Source of the DNA: Rheinheimera mangrovi
Lineage (GTDB): Bacteria > Pseudomonadota > Gammaproteobacteria > Enterobacterales > Alteromonadaceae
Length of the DNA: 64,000 nucleotides
Direction: 5' to 3'
Assembly: GCF_003990335.1 (NCBI RefSeq)
Contig: NZ_CP034683.1
Coordinates: forward strand, 2,494,501 to 2,558,500
Under the pieces are notes generated by a model. It was not told the DNA's origin and did no database searches. It was given only the letters and a program-made list of their open reading frames with translations. Positions 46,616-56,212 of the stretch are shown here, one piece after another (position 1 is the first letter of the stretch; each line of letters begins with the position of its first letter). The translations under genes were made by a program, and so were the position numbers.

Positions 46616-48127
46616 ATGCGCTTCTCTTTACTCAGCCTGCTGATGCTCTGCTCAGTGAGCCATGCGGCTATGCCATTACAAGAAATTACTGTGGCAAAAG
46701 CGAACAAACTTATGCAACAACAAGGCTTGAGTTCGGTTGAATTAACTCAGTATTACCTGCAGCAAATCAACACGGTAGACGATGCCGGGCCACATTTAAA
46801 TGCCATAGTGGATATCAACCCTGATGCCTTGCAGCAAGCTGCTGCGATGGATGCCGAACGCAAAGCTGGAAAGGTTCGCTCGGCATTGCATGGTATTCCC
46901 GTGGTATTAAAAGCAAATATCGCCACTGCAGATAAGCTGCCAACTACAGCAGGGGCTCTGGCATTAAAAGACTTTAAAACCAGCAAAGATGCAGCATTAG
47001 TGACGAAATTAAGGGCAGCAGGTGCGGTGATTCTGGCCAAAGCGAACTTATCGGAGTGGGCCAATTTCCGCGGTGAAGGTTCAGCCAGTGGCTGGTCTGC
47101 GTTAGGCGGACAAACCAAAAATCCTTATGTATTAACCCACAGCCCTTGCGGTTCCAGTTCAGGTTCAGGCGTGGCAGTTGCTGCTGATTTAACCTTGTTA
47201 GCCGTAGGTACTGAAACCGACGGTTCTATTGTCTGCCCTGCCTCTATGAATGCAGTGGTCGGTATAAAACCAACACGAGGCTCAGTACCAGGTCAAGGCA
47301 TTATTCCTATCGCCGATGCACAGGATATTGCAGGTCCTATGGCCAGAACAGTAGCTGATGCCGCCACATTGCTTGAAATACTGCAAACACCTGAAGCACA
47401 ACAAAAAACCGGCCCACTAGAGGCAAAGGCCTGGATGCCGAAAAAAGTAGTGCTGGTTCGGGCTTTTGATAAAGACTACCCAGCTATAAAGCGAATGCTG
47501 GATAACACTGAAGCCGCTTTATTAGTTGCAGGGGTGCAGGTACAGACAGTTCATAACTGGCAGCTGCCCAATGAGTTGTACCGGGATGAACTTAAAGTAC
47601 TGGTGTACGAATTTGGCAGAGATTTAGCCCGATGGCTGAAAGACTATCAAGCGCCAGAGCCGGTTAATTCAGTACAAAAGCTGGTTGATTTTAATTTAAC
47701 CAAAGGCAAAGCAGCGCTGGCTTTTTATGGGCAGGACTATTTACAGCAAGCAGCAGCAATGGATTTAGTCAAAGAGCAGGACGCCTATCAGCAAGCCTTA
47801 AATCACAGCAGAGCTTTGGCTGAACGGCAGTTGGATCAGTATTTAAAGCAAGCAAAGGCCGATCTGATCCTGCTCCCTACCTATGGTCCTTCCTGGCCCA
47901 TTGATCATGTCAAAGGTGATAGCTTTAACTTTGGTACTTCGACTGCAGCTGCAGTAGCGGGCTACCCAAACCTGAGTTTACCTGGCGGCTTTGACTCTGA
48001 CTTACCTCTTGGGTTAAGTCTGATTGGCTTACCCTGGTCAGAACAAAAACTGATCAGCGCAGCAACTTTTCTGGAGCAAAAACTTCAGGCCCGCAAAACA
48101 CCTGAATTTCTAAGCAAAGCCCGCTAA
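46616..48127 (+). CDS. Secreted amidase (amidase-signature family)
   Basis: A 503-aa amidase with a signal peptide (MRFSLLSLLMLCSVSHA). The Ser-cisSer-Lys triad shows as Lys in GIPVVLKANIAT, cis-Ser in PCGSSSGSGVAVAADL and Ser in GTETDGSIVCPASMNAVVGIKPT. It probably hydrolyses amides in the periplasm; substrate unknown. Monocistronic: its stop codon lies in the loop of the terminator hairpin. Confidence 0.9.
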   Translation: MRFSLLSLLMLCSVSHAAMPLQEITVAKANKLMQQQGLSSVELTQYYLQQINTVDDAGPHLNAIVDINPDALQQAAAMDAERKAGKVRSALHGIPVVLKANIATADKLPTTAGALALKDFKTSKDAALVTKLRAAGAVILAKANLSEWANFRGEGSASGWSALGGQTKNPYVLTHSPCGSSSGSGVAVAADLTLLAVGTETDGSIVCPASMNAVVGIKPTRGSVPGQGIIPIADAQDIAGPMARTVADAATLLEILQTPEAQQKTGPLEAKAWMPKKVVLVRAFDKDYPAIKRMLDNTEAALLVAGVQVQTVHNWQLPNELYRDELKVLVYEFGRDLARWLKDYQAPEPVNSVQKLVDFNLTKGKAALAFYGQDYLQQAAAMDLVKEQDAYQQALNHSRALAERQLDQYLKQAKADLILLPTYGPSWPIDHVKGDSFNFGTSTAAAVAGYPNLSLPGGFDSDLPLGLSLIGLPWSEQKLISAATFLEQKLQARKTPEFLSKAR

Positions 48128-48141
48128 CGCGGGCTTATTTT
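48119..48141 (+). terminator. Intrinsic terminator of the amidase gene
   Basis: GCCCGC-TAAC-GCGGGC is followed by TTATTTT. The loop contains the amidase stop codon (48125-48127), so termination overlaps the coding end. Confidence 0.82.
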
Positions 48142-48163
48142 GCTGGCTGAGGTCCGTTGTCTG

Positions 48164-49240
48164 TCAGAAGTTAAACAGCATCACACCCAGGCCTATACTG
48201 TTTTGCCTGAAATTGTAATCCAGTAAGGTTTCACCATAACCAGAAAACATCTGCAAGTGCCAGCGTAAACCGTCCATCTTACTGCTATCGACCGGATAGG
48301 TCAGATCCAACTGCCAGGAGCCACGGCTTAAATACGAAAAATCATTTCGCCAGGTGAGCTGCGCTGTTGCATCACCAGGTAACCAGTTAGCGCTGATTTC
48401 ATGACTGCCAATATAGTCGATTAAATCCGGGTTATCGTCTTCATCACCGTTTTCGGAAATGCGCTGGTTGTAACGCCAGTTCAGACCAAACTCACCTTTG
48501 TCGACAGCTAAACCCGTGTACACTTTATTCCAGCTGCGCGACAAGGGCTTCGCCTGACCATTAGACTGGTGAGCTATACCAAACTGCAGCATTCGGACCT
48601 GCCAGTCCCCAGGTAAATCGCCCCATGCATCAGACACTGGCACTATGTACATCAACTCTGGCTGATAATCAGTATTACGAAAAGGTGCCGAATCCTGTTT
48701 GTTCCATAATTGCCACATTGATCGCTGGCTAAAAGCAAACCATAAATCGGCTCCAGGCAACAGAAACTCTGTTATCAACTTAGCCCTTAACGAAATTTGC
48801 AGCTTACTTTCCATCTGTTTATAGTTTTCGCTGGCTTCTGCCTGGCCCCGGGTTGGGCTTTGTGGCGCTTTATTAATATTCGAGGTGATGTGAGCAGGTA
48901 AAAAGAAGTTTGGTTGATAAGTTCGAAATACAAAACGATCACGTTTTTCTTCTGGAGTTAACTCCCAGTATTTTTGCATCACGGTCGCTACAGCCACAGG
49001 CTCCGCCACCACTTCAGTTTCTGCTGCGGTCTGAGGTTTTACTTCAACATCGGCTTCGCCTGCAGCTGCAGTCTCAGTCAACACTGTAGCTGTAGTACCG
49101 AAGATCCGATCATAACAAGCCAGACGTGCTTTATTATCCAGAGTGCCCTGACAAACACTGACATCCTGAGCTGACACTGCAATGCTCATTGAACCAAGCA
49201 ACAATACAGTCAGTTTTGATTTTTTGTGTCCTCTATTCAC
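48164..49240 (-). CDS. pldA: Outer-membrane phospholipase A
   Basis: A 358-aa OMPLA. After a signal peptide (KLTVLLLGSMSIAVSAQDV) and a N-terminal extension with CQGTLDNKARLACYDRIF, the barrel domain carries the catalytic motif FGIAHQSNGQAKPLSRSWNK (His, Ser, Asn). The barrel ends LGVMLFNF, with a terminal Phe for BAM recognition. It cleaves phospholipids in the outer leaflet as a dimer with calcium. Start is GTG 49240 after AGGAG. The N-terminal extension is longer than in E. coli. Confidence 0.92.
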   Translation of the reverse strand: MNRGHKKSKLTVLLLGSMSIAVSAQDVSVCQGTLDNKARLACYDRIFGTTATVLTETAAAGEADVEVKPQTAAETEVVAEPVAVATVMQKYWELTPEEKRDRFVFRTYQPNFFLPAHITSNINKAPQSPTRGQAEASENYKQMESKLQISLRAKLITEFLLPGADLWFAFSQRSMWQLWNKQDSAPFRNTDYQPELMYIVPVSDAWGDLPGDWQVRMLQFGIAHQSNGQAKPLSRSWNKVYTGLAVDKGEFGLNWRYNQRISENGDEDDNPDLIDYIGSHEISANWLPGDATAQLTWRNDFSYLSRGSWQLDLTYPVDSSKMDGLRWHLQMFSGYGETLLDYNFRQNSIGLGVMLFNF

Positions 49241-49459
49241 GCCAACTCCTGTAGCCTAAAAGTTATCCTGGACGCTCAGGCATGTTATGCGCTAAACCTT
49301 AAAATCCAGTAGTATAAGACTTAAATATAAACAAGGACTTAACAACCTACTTATGTTCTATCTGTTTAAACCTAGCTGTTTATGCTCTGGATCAGGCCGG
49401 ACCTTCTGCTGAACATCATGTTGAATCACTTAAAAACACTCGCCACCTTGCCGCTTCTG

Positions 49460-49900
49460 TTACTCAGCGGCAAACAGCGCAAAAACTTCGCTCCCTGTCA
49501 GTTCAGTGGTCTGGTTAGCTAAGCTGTACCAGTCTGGTTTTTGTTCAATAAAAATTTGATGATCGAGCACCACATCTTTTAGCTGATCAAATAAACCTAC
49601 AGGCACAAAATACTGGCCAGTTTGTTTCAGCCGGTAAAACAAATGTGTACCGCAGTTATTGCAAAAGCCCCGCTCAGCCCAATCAGACGAATTAAAACTG
49701 GAAACAAAACAGCTACCATCGAGTTTGACCACGGTCCCCGCATCCAGAGTAAAAAGCGGACCACCAGACCATTTACGACAATAGTGGCAATGGCAAGCCC
49801 CTGCATGCAATGTTACTTCTGCAGCTTTGATTTTTACTTTGCCACATAAACACTGGCCATGAATATTTTGTTGCGAAGACTGACTGGATGAAACTGACAT
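49460..49900 (-). CDS. GFA/CENP-V-family zinc protein
   Basis: A 146-aa protein with the Cys pattern of the GFA family: GQCLCGKVKIKAAE, HAGACHCHYCRKWSGGPLF and GFCNNCGTHLFYRLKQ. The family binds zinc and includes enzymes said to act on S-hydroxymethylglutathione, but most members have no proven role. Monocistronic. Another member lies at 52361. Confidence 0.85.
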   Translation of the reverse strand: MSVSSSQSSQQNIHGQCLCGKVKIKAAEVTLHAGACHCHYCRKWSGGPLFTLDAGTVVKLDGSCFVSSFNSSDWAERGFCNNCGTHLFYRLKQTGQYFVPVGLFDQLKDVVLDHQIFIEQKPDWYSLANQTTELTGSEVFALFAAE

Positions 49901-49958
49901 ACACCAAGGCCTGATGGTTAGAGACAGACCCTCAGCCTACTGGATTTTGTATTGGCTG

Positions 49959-50753
49959 TTAAGCAATTGTTGCAATGAGTCTGGTCAGATGCGGCAAATT
50001 CACAGCCTGAGTCTTTAGTTGTAGTAGATCAGGATCTATAAGCATCGAAAAGCTGGCTGGTATTGCTGAACATTGCCGCACATGCAACTCAGCCAGACCA
50101 CTTTTTTCAAACCAATAAGGAGCTAGTGAACATTGGGCTGAACCTGTGGCTATGTCTTCATCTATACCAATAGCGGGAGCAAAATAACGCAATACATAAG
50201 TAGCTGGAGCACTGAAAGCGGTCACAATGAGCGCATGCTGGGGCAATAGGCGTATCAGCTCAACATCAGGCTGAAACTGTGTTACAGCCTGCTCATCAGC
50301 AAGCACCAAAACTAAATCCCGGGTTTGGAAATAATCAACAGGCTGACAGGCCAATAAGGCTGCGGGTAATTCAACGGCAGTTTCAACATCAGAATGCCAC
50401 TGCGGCAAACTCATTTGTAACGATTGAGCCTGGGCTTGTATTGTTAACTCACCATACTGACTTAAAAAGCTATAACTGCCCTCACCTTTTAACTGACGCA
50501 ATAAAGCCGCCGCAGCTAAAGTGCCATGACCACATAAGTTGATTTCTTGTGCACGGGAAAACCAGCGAATGTGGTACTGATAAGGGCTATCTGCAGCAGG
50601 CACAACAAAAGCCGTCACCACCTGATCAGCTTCGAAAGCGATCTGCTGTAACAGAGCTGTGTCAGGCCATTGACTGAGTAGGGCGCAAGCTGCTGGATTA
50701 CCGCTTTTTGCTTGTTCGGTGAAAACTTTAAAGAAATACAGCTTTGCTTCCAT
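49959..50753 (-). CDS. PhzF-family isomerase
   Basis: A 264-aa PhzF/diaminopimelate-epimerase-fold protein: FKVFTEQAKSGNPAACALL, the catalytic Glu-like region, WFSRAQEINLCGHGTLAAAALL (CGHGT) and IDEDIATGSAQCSLAPYW. Members isomerise small cyclic acids; the substrate here is unknown. ATG 50753 (MEAKLYF) is chosen over the upstream start at 50906, which would overlap the DUF1456 gene. Confidence 0.88.
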   Translation of the reverse strand: MEAKLYFFKVFTEQAKSGNPAACALLSQWPDTALLQQIAFEADQVVTAFVVPAADSPYQYHIRWFSRAQEINLCGHGTLAAAALLRQLKGEGSYSFLSQYGELTIQAQAQSLQMSLPQWHSDVETAVELPAALLACQPVDYFQTRDLVLVLADEQAVTQFQPDVELIRLLPQHALIVTAFSAPATYVLRYFAPAIGIDEDIATGSAQCSLAPYWFEKSGLAELHVRQCSAIPASFSMLIDPDLLQLKTQAVNLPHLTRLIATIA

Positions 50754-50793
50754 GCTTTCAATCCTATTCGTCGCTTTTGCTGTGAAGCTGCTT

Positions 50794-51264
50794 TTAGTCT
50801 TCAGAGCTTTCGCGGTATTTAATCTGCACAGCTTTGATAAAGTTACGCAGAATTTGGTCCTGACACTGGCGGAAATGGTGGTGGTCGGCACGGCGGAAAA
50901 ATGCACTTAATTCAGGTTTACTGATGCGAAAGCCAATATTCGTCATCATTTGCACTATGTCATCGTCTTTTAAATCCAGTGCAATTTTTAACTTACGGAA
51001 AATAATATTGTTGTTTAAACGACTTTCCGGTACTGGCTGCTCGCCATCTTTACGACCACGTTTTTCAATGATCAGGCCATTTAAAAAGTTGGCTAAAGTG
51101 ACGTCATCACAGGCCTGGAAGGCTGCGTCTTCATCTTTTTTCAGCCAGTCACTCACCTGGGCCCGACTGACGGTCAAACCAGCATGGGCAAATAAATTCA
51201 TCATTTGTTGATCGCCAAAATCAAAGGCGTAACGTAAACGGCGTAATACATCATTGTTGTTCAT
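50794..51264 (-). CDS. DUF1456 family protein (YehS-like)
   Basis: A 156-aa protein with two copies of a domain beginning NNNDVLRRLRYAFDFGDQQMMNLF and NNIIFRKLKIALDLKDDDIVQMM, each ending near SDWLKKDED and SAFFRRADH. This is the YehS/DUF1456 pattern; function unknown. ATG 51264 is used rather than the upstream codon 51291. It precedes the PhzF gene by 40 nt. Confidence 0.85.
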   Translation of the reverse strand: MNNNDVLRRLRYAFDFGDQQMMNLFAHAGLTVSRAQVSDWLKKDEDAAFQACDDVTLANFLNGLIIEKRGRKDGEQPVPESRLNNNIIFRKLKIALDLKDDDIVQMMTNIGFRISKPELSAFFRRADHHHFRQCQDQILRNFIKAVQIKYRESSED

Positions 51265-51400
51265 AAAAAATTCGCAAAGCGCTCCTATCAAGTTGCGAAC
51301 ATTTTAACAGACACCAGGCAATGCTGGCTGATTTTCTTTCGAGGTTTCAAGCAGATGTCATGTTATAGTCCAGCCAATCTTGTTTCTGGCTTTGCTTGTT

Positions 51401-51874
51401 ATGACTAAAATCGCTGTTTTTGTCGATGTACAAAACATCTACTACACCACCAAGCAGGCTTATGGCCGCTCTTTTAACTACCGTAAGTTCTGGCAGCAAC
51501 TACAACTTCGCGGCGATATTAGCTATGCCTATGCCTACGCCATTGATAAAAAAGACGATCAACAGATTAAGTTTCAGGATGCTTTGCGCCACATAGGCTT
51601 TAAAGTGAAACTCAAACCTTTTATTCAGCGCGCTGACGGCTCAGCCAAAGGCGACTGGGATGTCGGTATTACTATTGATGTATTGACCTTAGCTGCCGAA
51701 GTCGACACAGTGGTATTGCTCTCTGGCGACGGCGATTTTGATTTACTATTGCAGGCCGTTTACAAGCAACATGGTGTCGATACTGTGGTTTATAGCGTGC
51801 CAGGTCTAACAGCTCAATCCTTGCAACAAAGCTGTGCGGTGTGGCGGCCTATTGAAACCGACTTATTGCTCTAA
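51401..51874 (+). CDS. NYN-domain nuclease (LabA/DUF88 family)
   Basis: A 157-aa PIN-like protein. The acidic metal site shows as VFVDVQNIYYTTKQAYG (Asp, Asn), GDWDVGITIDVLTLA and VLLSGDGDFDLLLQAVYK. RNA cleavage is inferred from the fold. ATG 51401 is preferred over TTG 51380. It stands alone, divergent from the DUF1456 gene. Confidence 0.85.
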   Translation: MTKIAVFVDVQNIYYTTKQAYGRSFNYRKFWQQLQLRGDISYAYAYAIDKKDDQQIKFQDALRHIGFKVKLKPFIQRADGSAKGDWDVGITIDVLTLAAEVDTVVLLSGDGDFDLLLQAVYKQHGVDTVVYSVPGLTAQSLQQSCAVWRPIETDLLL

Positions 51875-51889
51875 AACCCTGTAAAAAGT

Positions 51890-51919
51890 AAGGCCTTTCG
51901 GCTACAATGCCGGCCTTTT
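51890..51919 (+). terminator. Hairpin between the NYN and YjdM genes
   Basis: AAGGCC and GGCCTT arms are followed by TTTC. The loop contains TACAAT, which may be the -10 of the next gene. Confidence 0.5.
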
Positions 51920-51949
51920 CAAGCCCTACAGCAATAAATCAGGAACATC

Positions 51950-52291
51950 ATGAGCCAATTACCCGCCTGTCCACAATGCAGCTCTGCATATGCTTACGAA
52001 GATAATAACCTGCTGATATGCCCTGAATGTGGTCATGAATGGTCAGCAAACGCCGGCACTGATACGGCAGAAGGCGACAAAGTGATCCGTGATTCAGCCG
52101 GCAATGTATTGCAGGACGGCGACACAGTGACCGTCATTAAAGACTTAAAAGTTAAAGGCTCATCTTTGGTAGTAAAAATTGGCACTAAGGTCAAAGGCAT
52201 ACGTCTGGTCGAAGGCGATCATGATATTGACTGTAAAATTGATGGGTTTGGCGCGATGAAGTTAAAGTCTGAATTTGTCAAAAAGCAGTGA
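51950..52291 (+). CDS. PhnA/YjdM-family zinc-ribbon protein
   Basis: A 113-aa protein: zinc ribbon [25 protein letters not shown], then an SH3-like PhnA domain ([28 protein letters not shown]...[24 protein letters not shown]). It matches YjdM, whose role is unclear despite the old PhnA name. It has its own terminator and probable promoter. Confidence 0.9.
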   Translation: MSQLPACPQCSSAYAYEDNNLLICPECGHEWSANAGTDTAEGDKVIRDSAGNVLQDGDTVTVIKDLKVKGSSLVVKIGTKVKGIRLVEGDHDIDCKIDGFGAMKLKSEFVKKQ

Positions 52292-52313
52292 TTTAAACAC
52301 TCTCACACCTCAA

Positions 52314-52341
52314 GGGCCGAAGCCGGCCCCTGACTTTTAGT
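52314..52341 (+). terminator. Intrinsic terminator of the YjdM gene
   Basis: GGGCCG-AAGC-CGGCCC, then a T-rich stretch (CTGACTTTTAGTTTT). It may also serve the convergent GFA gene. Confidence 0.7.
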
Positions 52342-52360
52342 TTTGAAGCCTTACCATTGT

Positions 52361-52708
52361 TTAGCTATGTTTTCCATCATGCTTGTGGATCTCCAGCGCA
52401 TCTAAATCTATATCCTCCAAACAACGCAGATTAATAGCAGCCACTTCATTGCCTTGCGGATCTGTGCCTAAAGCAAAAGGTGAACAACCGCAGACAGGAC
52501 AAGTCTGGTGCTTAATGGTATGAGTATGAAAGGTATAAGTGGTGAGTGGCTGATCGGTTTTAAGCATAGTCAGATTGCTGCCTGGCACAAAGCTCAACAA
52601 ATAGCCTTTTCTGTTGCAAATCGAACAGTTACAGCTTAAGGCGGAACTGATCTCCGCTTCCACCTGATAGGCTACAGCCCCACAATGACAACTGCCGTTG
52701 TAAATCAT
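52361..52708 (-). CDS. GFA/CENP-V-family zinc protein, second member
   Basis: A 115-aa protein: NGSCHCGAVAYQVEAEI, LSCNCSICNRKGYLLSF and HQTCPVCGCSPFALGTD give the GFA zinc ligands. It is a more divergent member than the one at 49460. ATG 52708 is 5 nt after AAGGAG. Function unknown. Confidence 0.85.
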   Translation of the reverse strand: MIYNGSCHCGAVAYQVEAEISSALSCNCSICNRKGYLLSFVPGSNLTMLKTDQPLTTYTFHTHTIKHQTCPVCGCSPFALGTDPQGNEVAAINLRCLEDIDLDALEIHKHDGKHS

Positions 52709-52844
52709 AAAGACTCCTTGTATTTGTTTTAATCTCTGTACACTATGGTCCATTCCATCTATTTTTCAACTTTTTGCAGACCCACAATTTAATTCAATAA
52801 CAACAGGCTTGCCGAGCCCTTTGGTTTAATTTCAGGGAAGATCT

Positions 52845-54587
52845 ATGTCAAACCAACAGCAGTTACCAACTCCCATTATGCTACTGCTTGCTTTAGTACA
52901 GGGCTTGTCACTTTATCTTTTGCATCAATCAATCAGCTTTGATTTTTGGCCATCCAACCAGCCTCAGTGGTTATTTTGTTTTTACACTCTGGTTGTAGTC
53001 GCACCAGTGACTTTATTGTTATCCCTGGAAAAAGGCCTTGAGCTGAAGTTTGCCCTGCGCTTAGGTGCTTTTGCACTGGTCGCTGCAGCATTGGGCTTTT
53101 ATGCCGGTTTACAAGCAATTCCACTGGAACAAATCAGCTACCAGCCTGTGCTCTTTGTTTTTATTTTCTCCATGTTACTCGCCAGCTTTAAAGCTTTGCT
53201 GTATATCCAGCAACTGGTTACAGGCTCTGCTCTGAGCTACAGCGTATTGTTTCTGCATTCATGGCGTAACTTTCTGACTCTGGGATTGTCGGTACTTTTC
53301 ACACTGGCTGTGTGGGCAGTATTAATGCTTTGGGCGGCCTTGTTTAAAGTGATCCAAATCGACTTTTTTGACGATCTATTTGCAAAACAATGGTTTTACT
53401 ACCCTACGCTCAGCCTGGCTTTTGCTTTTGGCATTATTATTTTCCGCAATCAGGCTGGGGTCATTGACACTATTACCCGTATTCAGCAGGCGTTGATGAA
53501 GTTTTTGCTGGTCATTCTGGCTCTGGTGTCTGTGCTCTTTATGCTGGCTTTGCCTTTTACCGGCTTGGAACCGCTCTGGAAAACCGGGCATGGTAGTTTA
53601 CTGATTTTATGCCTGCAGGCATTGATGCTGTTTTTCCTTAATGCCGTGTATCAGGCCGACGCCGATAGCCGCCCTTACCCACTCTGGTTACACAGAGCCA
53701 TTTATGCAGCTGTGGCCTTGTTGCCTGTGTATAGCCTGATCGCCTGTTATGGCCTGATGCTGCGGGTAGAACAATATGGCTGGAGTGTCAGTCGCTGCTG
53801 GGGCTTGGTGTTATGGGCAATACTGGCGTTATTTTCTGTAGGTTACCTCTGGGGGATTCTGAAGAAACGTGATTTGTGGCTACCGCATTTAAGTTGGATC
53901 AATGTTCGAATGGGATTGGTGTTGCTGGCCGTGATGCTGCTGGTGAACTCCCCTTTAATAGATTTTCGCAAAATTACAGTACAAAGCCAGCTGGCCCGGC
54001 TTGAAGACGGCAAAACGCTTTTGGCAGATTTTGATCTTCACTATTTCCGTCACGATCTCGCCAAACCAGGTTACGACGCCTTGCAGCAATTAAAGGCTCA
54101 ACATGGTGAAACAAACCCGGCGTTGGCCCTGCGTATTGATGCTCTGTATCGCAAAGATATGCATAACGAAACCACGGAGCAAAACAGCAAGGACCAACTG
54201 CAGCAATTGCTGGTGGCTTTGAAGTTACCGGATCATGTCATTCTGCCTCCGGCATTAAAACAAGCCTTGTCAGATTGGCAAAAAGACCAGCGCTGGCAGT
54301 TAAGTTATATCAGCCAGTACCATTTACGCCCTATTGACTTAAATACGGATGGGGTACAGGACTATGTGCTTTTGACCTATGCCCATAACTCTATTGATGC
54401 GGTGTTGTTTAGTTTAAAAGGCGAAAAGTGGCAGCGTTCTGTAGTGAACCCGCTGTTTTCCGACGTTAAATCTGACCCACAGGCAGAGCCACAACTGGAG
54501 ACATTGGAGTTAAAAGCTGTTCCTCCGCAATGGCCTTTACTGCAAATTGGCGAGCAGAAATTTCAGGTTCAGACTGAGCACCAATAG
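52845..54587 (+). CDS. DUF4153-family membrane protein
   Basis: A 580-aa protein with about ten to twelve transmembrane helices in the first two-thirds and a soluble C-terminal domain (from about 390, RKITVQSQLARLEDGKTLLADFDLHYFRHDL...), with an IDLNTDGVQDYVLL repeat-like motif near the end. It fits DUF4153, sometimes described as a two-component-system inner-membrane partner. No partner is adjacent. Confidence 0.78.
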   Translation: MSNQQQLPTPIMLLLALVQGLSLYLLHQSISFDFWPSNQPQWLFCFYTLVVVAPVTLLLSLEKGLELKFALRLGAFALVAAALGFYAGLQAIPLEQISYQPVLFVFIFSMLLASFKALLYIQQLVTGSALSYSVLFLHSWRNFLTLGLSVLFTLAVWAVLMLWAALFKVIQIDFFDDLFAKQWFYYPTLSLAFAFGIIIFRNQAGVIDTITRIQQALMKFLLVILALVSVLFMLALPFTGLEPLWKTGHGSLLILCLQALMLFFLNAVYQADADSRPYPLWLHRAIYAAVALLPVYSLIACYGLMLRVEQYGWSVSRCWGLVLWAILALFSVGYLWGILKKRDLWLPHLSWINVRMGLVLLAVMLLVNSPLIDFRKITVQSQLARLEDGKTLLADFDLHYFRHDLAKPGYDALQQLKAQHGETNPALALRIDALYRKDMHNETTEQNSKDQLQQLLVALKLPDHVILPPALKQALSDWQKDQRWQLSYISQYHLRPIDLNTDGVQDYVLLTYAHNSIDAVLFSLKGEKWQRSVVNPLFSDVKSDPQAEPQLETLELKAVPPQWPLLQIGEQKFQVQTEHQ

Positions 54588-54615
54588 TACAAAGCCAGCG
54601 CAGAATCAGTATAGG

Positions 54616-55320
54616 TTATTGCGCTGCCAACAGTTCTGACAGGGTGACCATGCGATACCCTTTGTCTTTTAAGCCTTTGAGAATAAGAGGTAAAGCCGCG
54701 CGTGATGCTTCGCGGTTTTTGTACATTAAGTGCAGTAATACAATGGAGCCGGGTTCTACCTGCTCCAGTACTTCTGCAGCCATAGTCTGTGGATCTTCGG
54801 AGTCCTCGCCAAAGGTCTCCGGCGCTATATCCCACATGATGTTGGTTCTGTTGCTGTTTGCCAAATACCAGGGCAACAGCACCAGCTTTTTACCATAAGG
54901 CGGCCGGAACAAAATCTCGCCTTGATAACCAGCCTCGCGGATTTGTTGATCTGTACCTTCAATTTCACGCTGGATCTCGTCCAGCGACATAAAGATCATG
55001 CGCTGATGCGACCAGCTGTGATTGCCAAGCTGATGACCTGCCGCAACAATTTGCTTAGCCTGCGTTATATAACGCTGGGTTTCTGTACCTGTGACAAAAA
55101 AAGTAGCTTTGACCTGATACAAATCCAACAGCTGCAAAATATCAGCTGTGTAATGTGGGGTTGGGCCATCATCAAAAGTTAAAGCAACCAGCTTTTGTTC
55201 TGTATCCACTTTGTGTATCAGCTCACCAAACAGCTGAAAGCTGACACTGGAAGACAGTTTCCATAAACCAAAGAAGACAACGACCACCACCAACAATAGT
55301 CTCAGCACCAGTTTATTCAC
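54616..55320 (-). CDS. Polysaccharide deacetylase (NodB domain)
   Basis: A 234-aa membrane-anchored enzyme. An N-terminal helix (LVLRLLLVVVVVFFGLWKL) precedes the CE4 domain, with the catalytic Asp in ALTFDDGPTPHYT, HS-x3-H in GNHSWSHQRM, RPPYGKK and a later His in VLLHLMYKN. It probably deacetylates peptidoglycan or a surface glycan in the periplasm. GTG 55320 is used; it overlaps the desaturase gene by 8 nt, so the two are coupled. Confidence 0.85.
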   Translation of the reverse strand: MNKLVLRLLLVVVVVFFGLWKLSSSVSFQLFGELIHKVDTEQKLVALTFDDGPTPHYTADILQLLDLYQVKATFFVTGTETQRYITQAKQIVAAGHQLGNHSWSHQRMIFMSLDEIQREIEGTDQQIREAGYQGEILFRPPYGKKLVLLPWYLANSNRTNIMWDIAPETFGEDSEDPQTMAAEVLEQVEPGSIVLLHLMYKNREASRAALPLILKGLKDKGYRMVTLSELLAAQ

Positions 55321-56188
55321 AGCCTTCCAGCTCCTTTCCTTGTGTTTTATTGTCCGATACGCACAAATCAGCAAAAGCCTCTGGTGGACCAAACAGCAGT
55401 TTATGTTTATTACGCCAGCCTTTGAGCTGCGGCCATAACAAAGCTATTTTGCGCCATTCATAAAACGTAATAGTGATAGGGTTGTTTGACTGAAAATCGT
55501 CGGTAATACCATAACGACAGGCTTCTTCTTCAGGCACAAAAGTGCCAAAGAGCCTATCCCAGATCACTAAAACACCGGCATAGTTTCGGTCTATATATTG
55601 AGGATTACAGGCGTGATGCACCCGATGCCAGGACGGTGTGTTTAGGACCCAACCGAAAATACCCCAATGTTTACCGGATTGAGTATGAACAAAAAACTGA
55701 AAAGCCAAATTGATGGCCACGACAGCCAGCACCAGCTGAACCTCAAAGCCCAGCAGCACCAGCGGTAACCAAAACAACCACATGCCAGAAATAGGGTAAG
55801 TTAAGGACTGGCGAAAAGCCGTACTGAAATTCATTAAACGTGAGCTGTGATGCGCCACATGCGAAGCCCATAACCAGCGCACTCTGTGAGAGCAGCGGTG
55901 AAACCAGTAATACAAAAAGTCTTGAGCGATAAAAAGTAAAAACAAATTCAGTGCTGAAAACTCGATTGAAAACAAGGCGAACTGCGATAACCACAGCATC
56001 AGTGGCAATAGCACCAGCAGAGCAATAAAATCGCCAGCCTGATGCAATGCCGCCAAACCAAAATTAGCTGCTGTATCACGCCATTGGTACAACGCCTTGC
56101 CACGTTTTTCGCTATGGAGCCATTCAAAGGCAATAAAGATGAAAAAAACCGGGCTCAGTAGCAACAAAATAAATTCAACTGGGATCAC
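55313..56188 (-). CDS. Sterol desaturase / fatty-acid hydroxylase family protein
   Basis: A 291-aa membrane di-iron enzyme. The histidine boxes are HRCSHRVRWLWASH, HHSSRLMNFST and HRVHHACNPQYIDRNY; four to five helices surround them. Such enzymes hydroxylate lipids or carotenoids; the substrate is unknown. It follows the GNAT gene by 24 nt. Confidence 0.85.
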   Translation of the reverse strand: MIPVEFILLLLSPVFFIFIAFEWLHSEKRGKALYQWRDTAANFGLAALHQAGDFIALLVLLPLMLWLSQFALFSIEFSALNLFLLFIAQDFLYYWFHRCSHRVRWLWASHVAHHSSRLMNFSTAFRQSLTYPISGMWLFWLPLVLLGFEVQLVLAVVAINLAFQFFVHTQSGKHWGIFGWVLNTPSWHRVHHACNPQYIDRNYAGVLVIWDRLFGTFVPEEEACRYGITDDFQSNNPITITFYEWRKIALLWPQLKGWRNKHKLLFGPPEAFADLCVSDNKTQGKELEGCE

Positions 56189-56212
56189 GCTGTTACTCCT
56201 GTGCCGTCATTT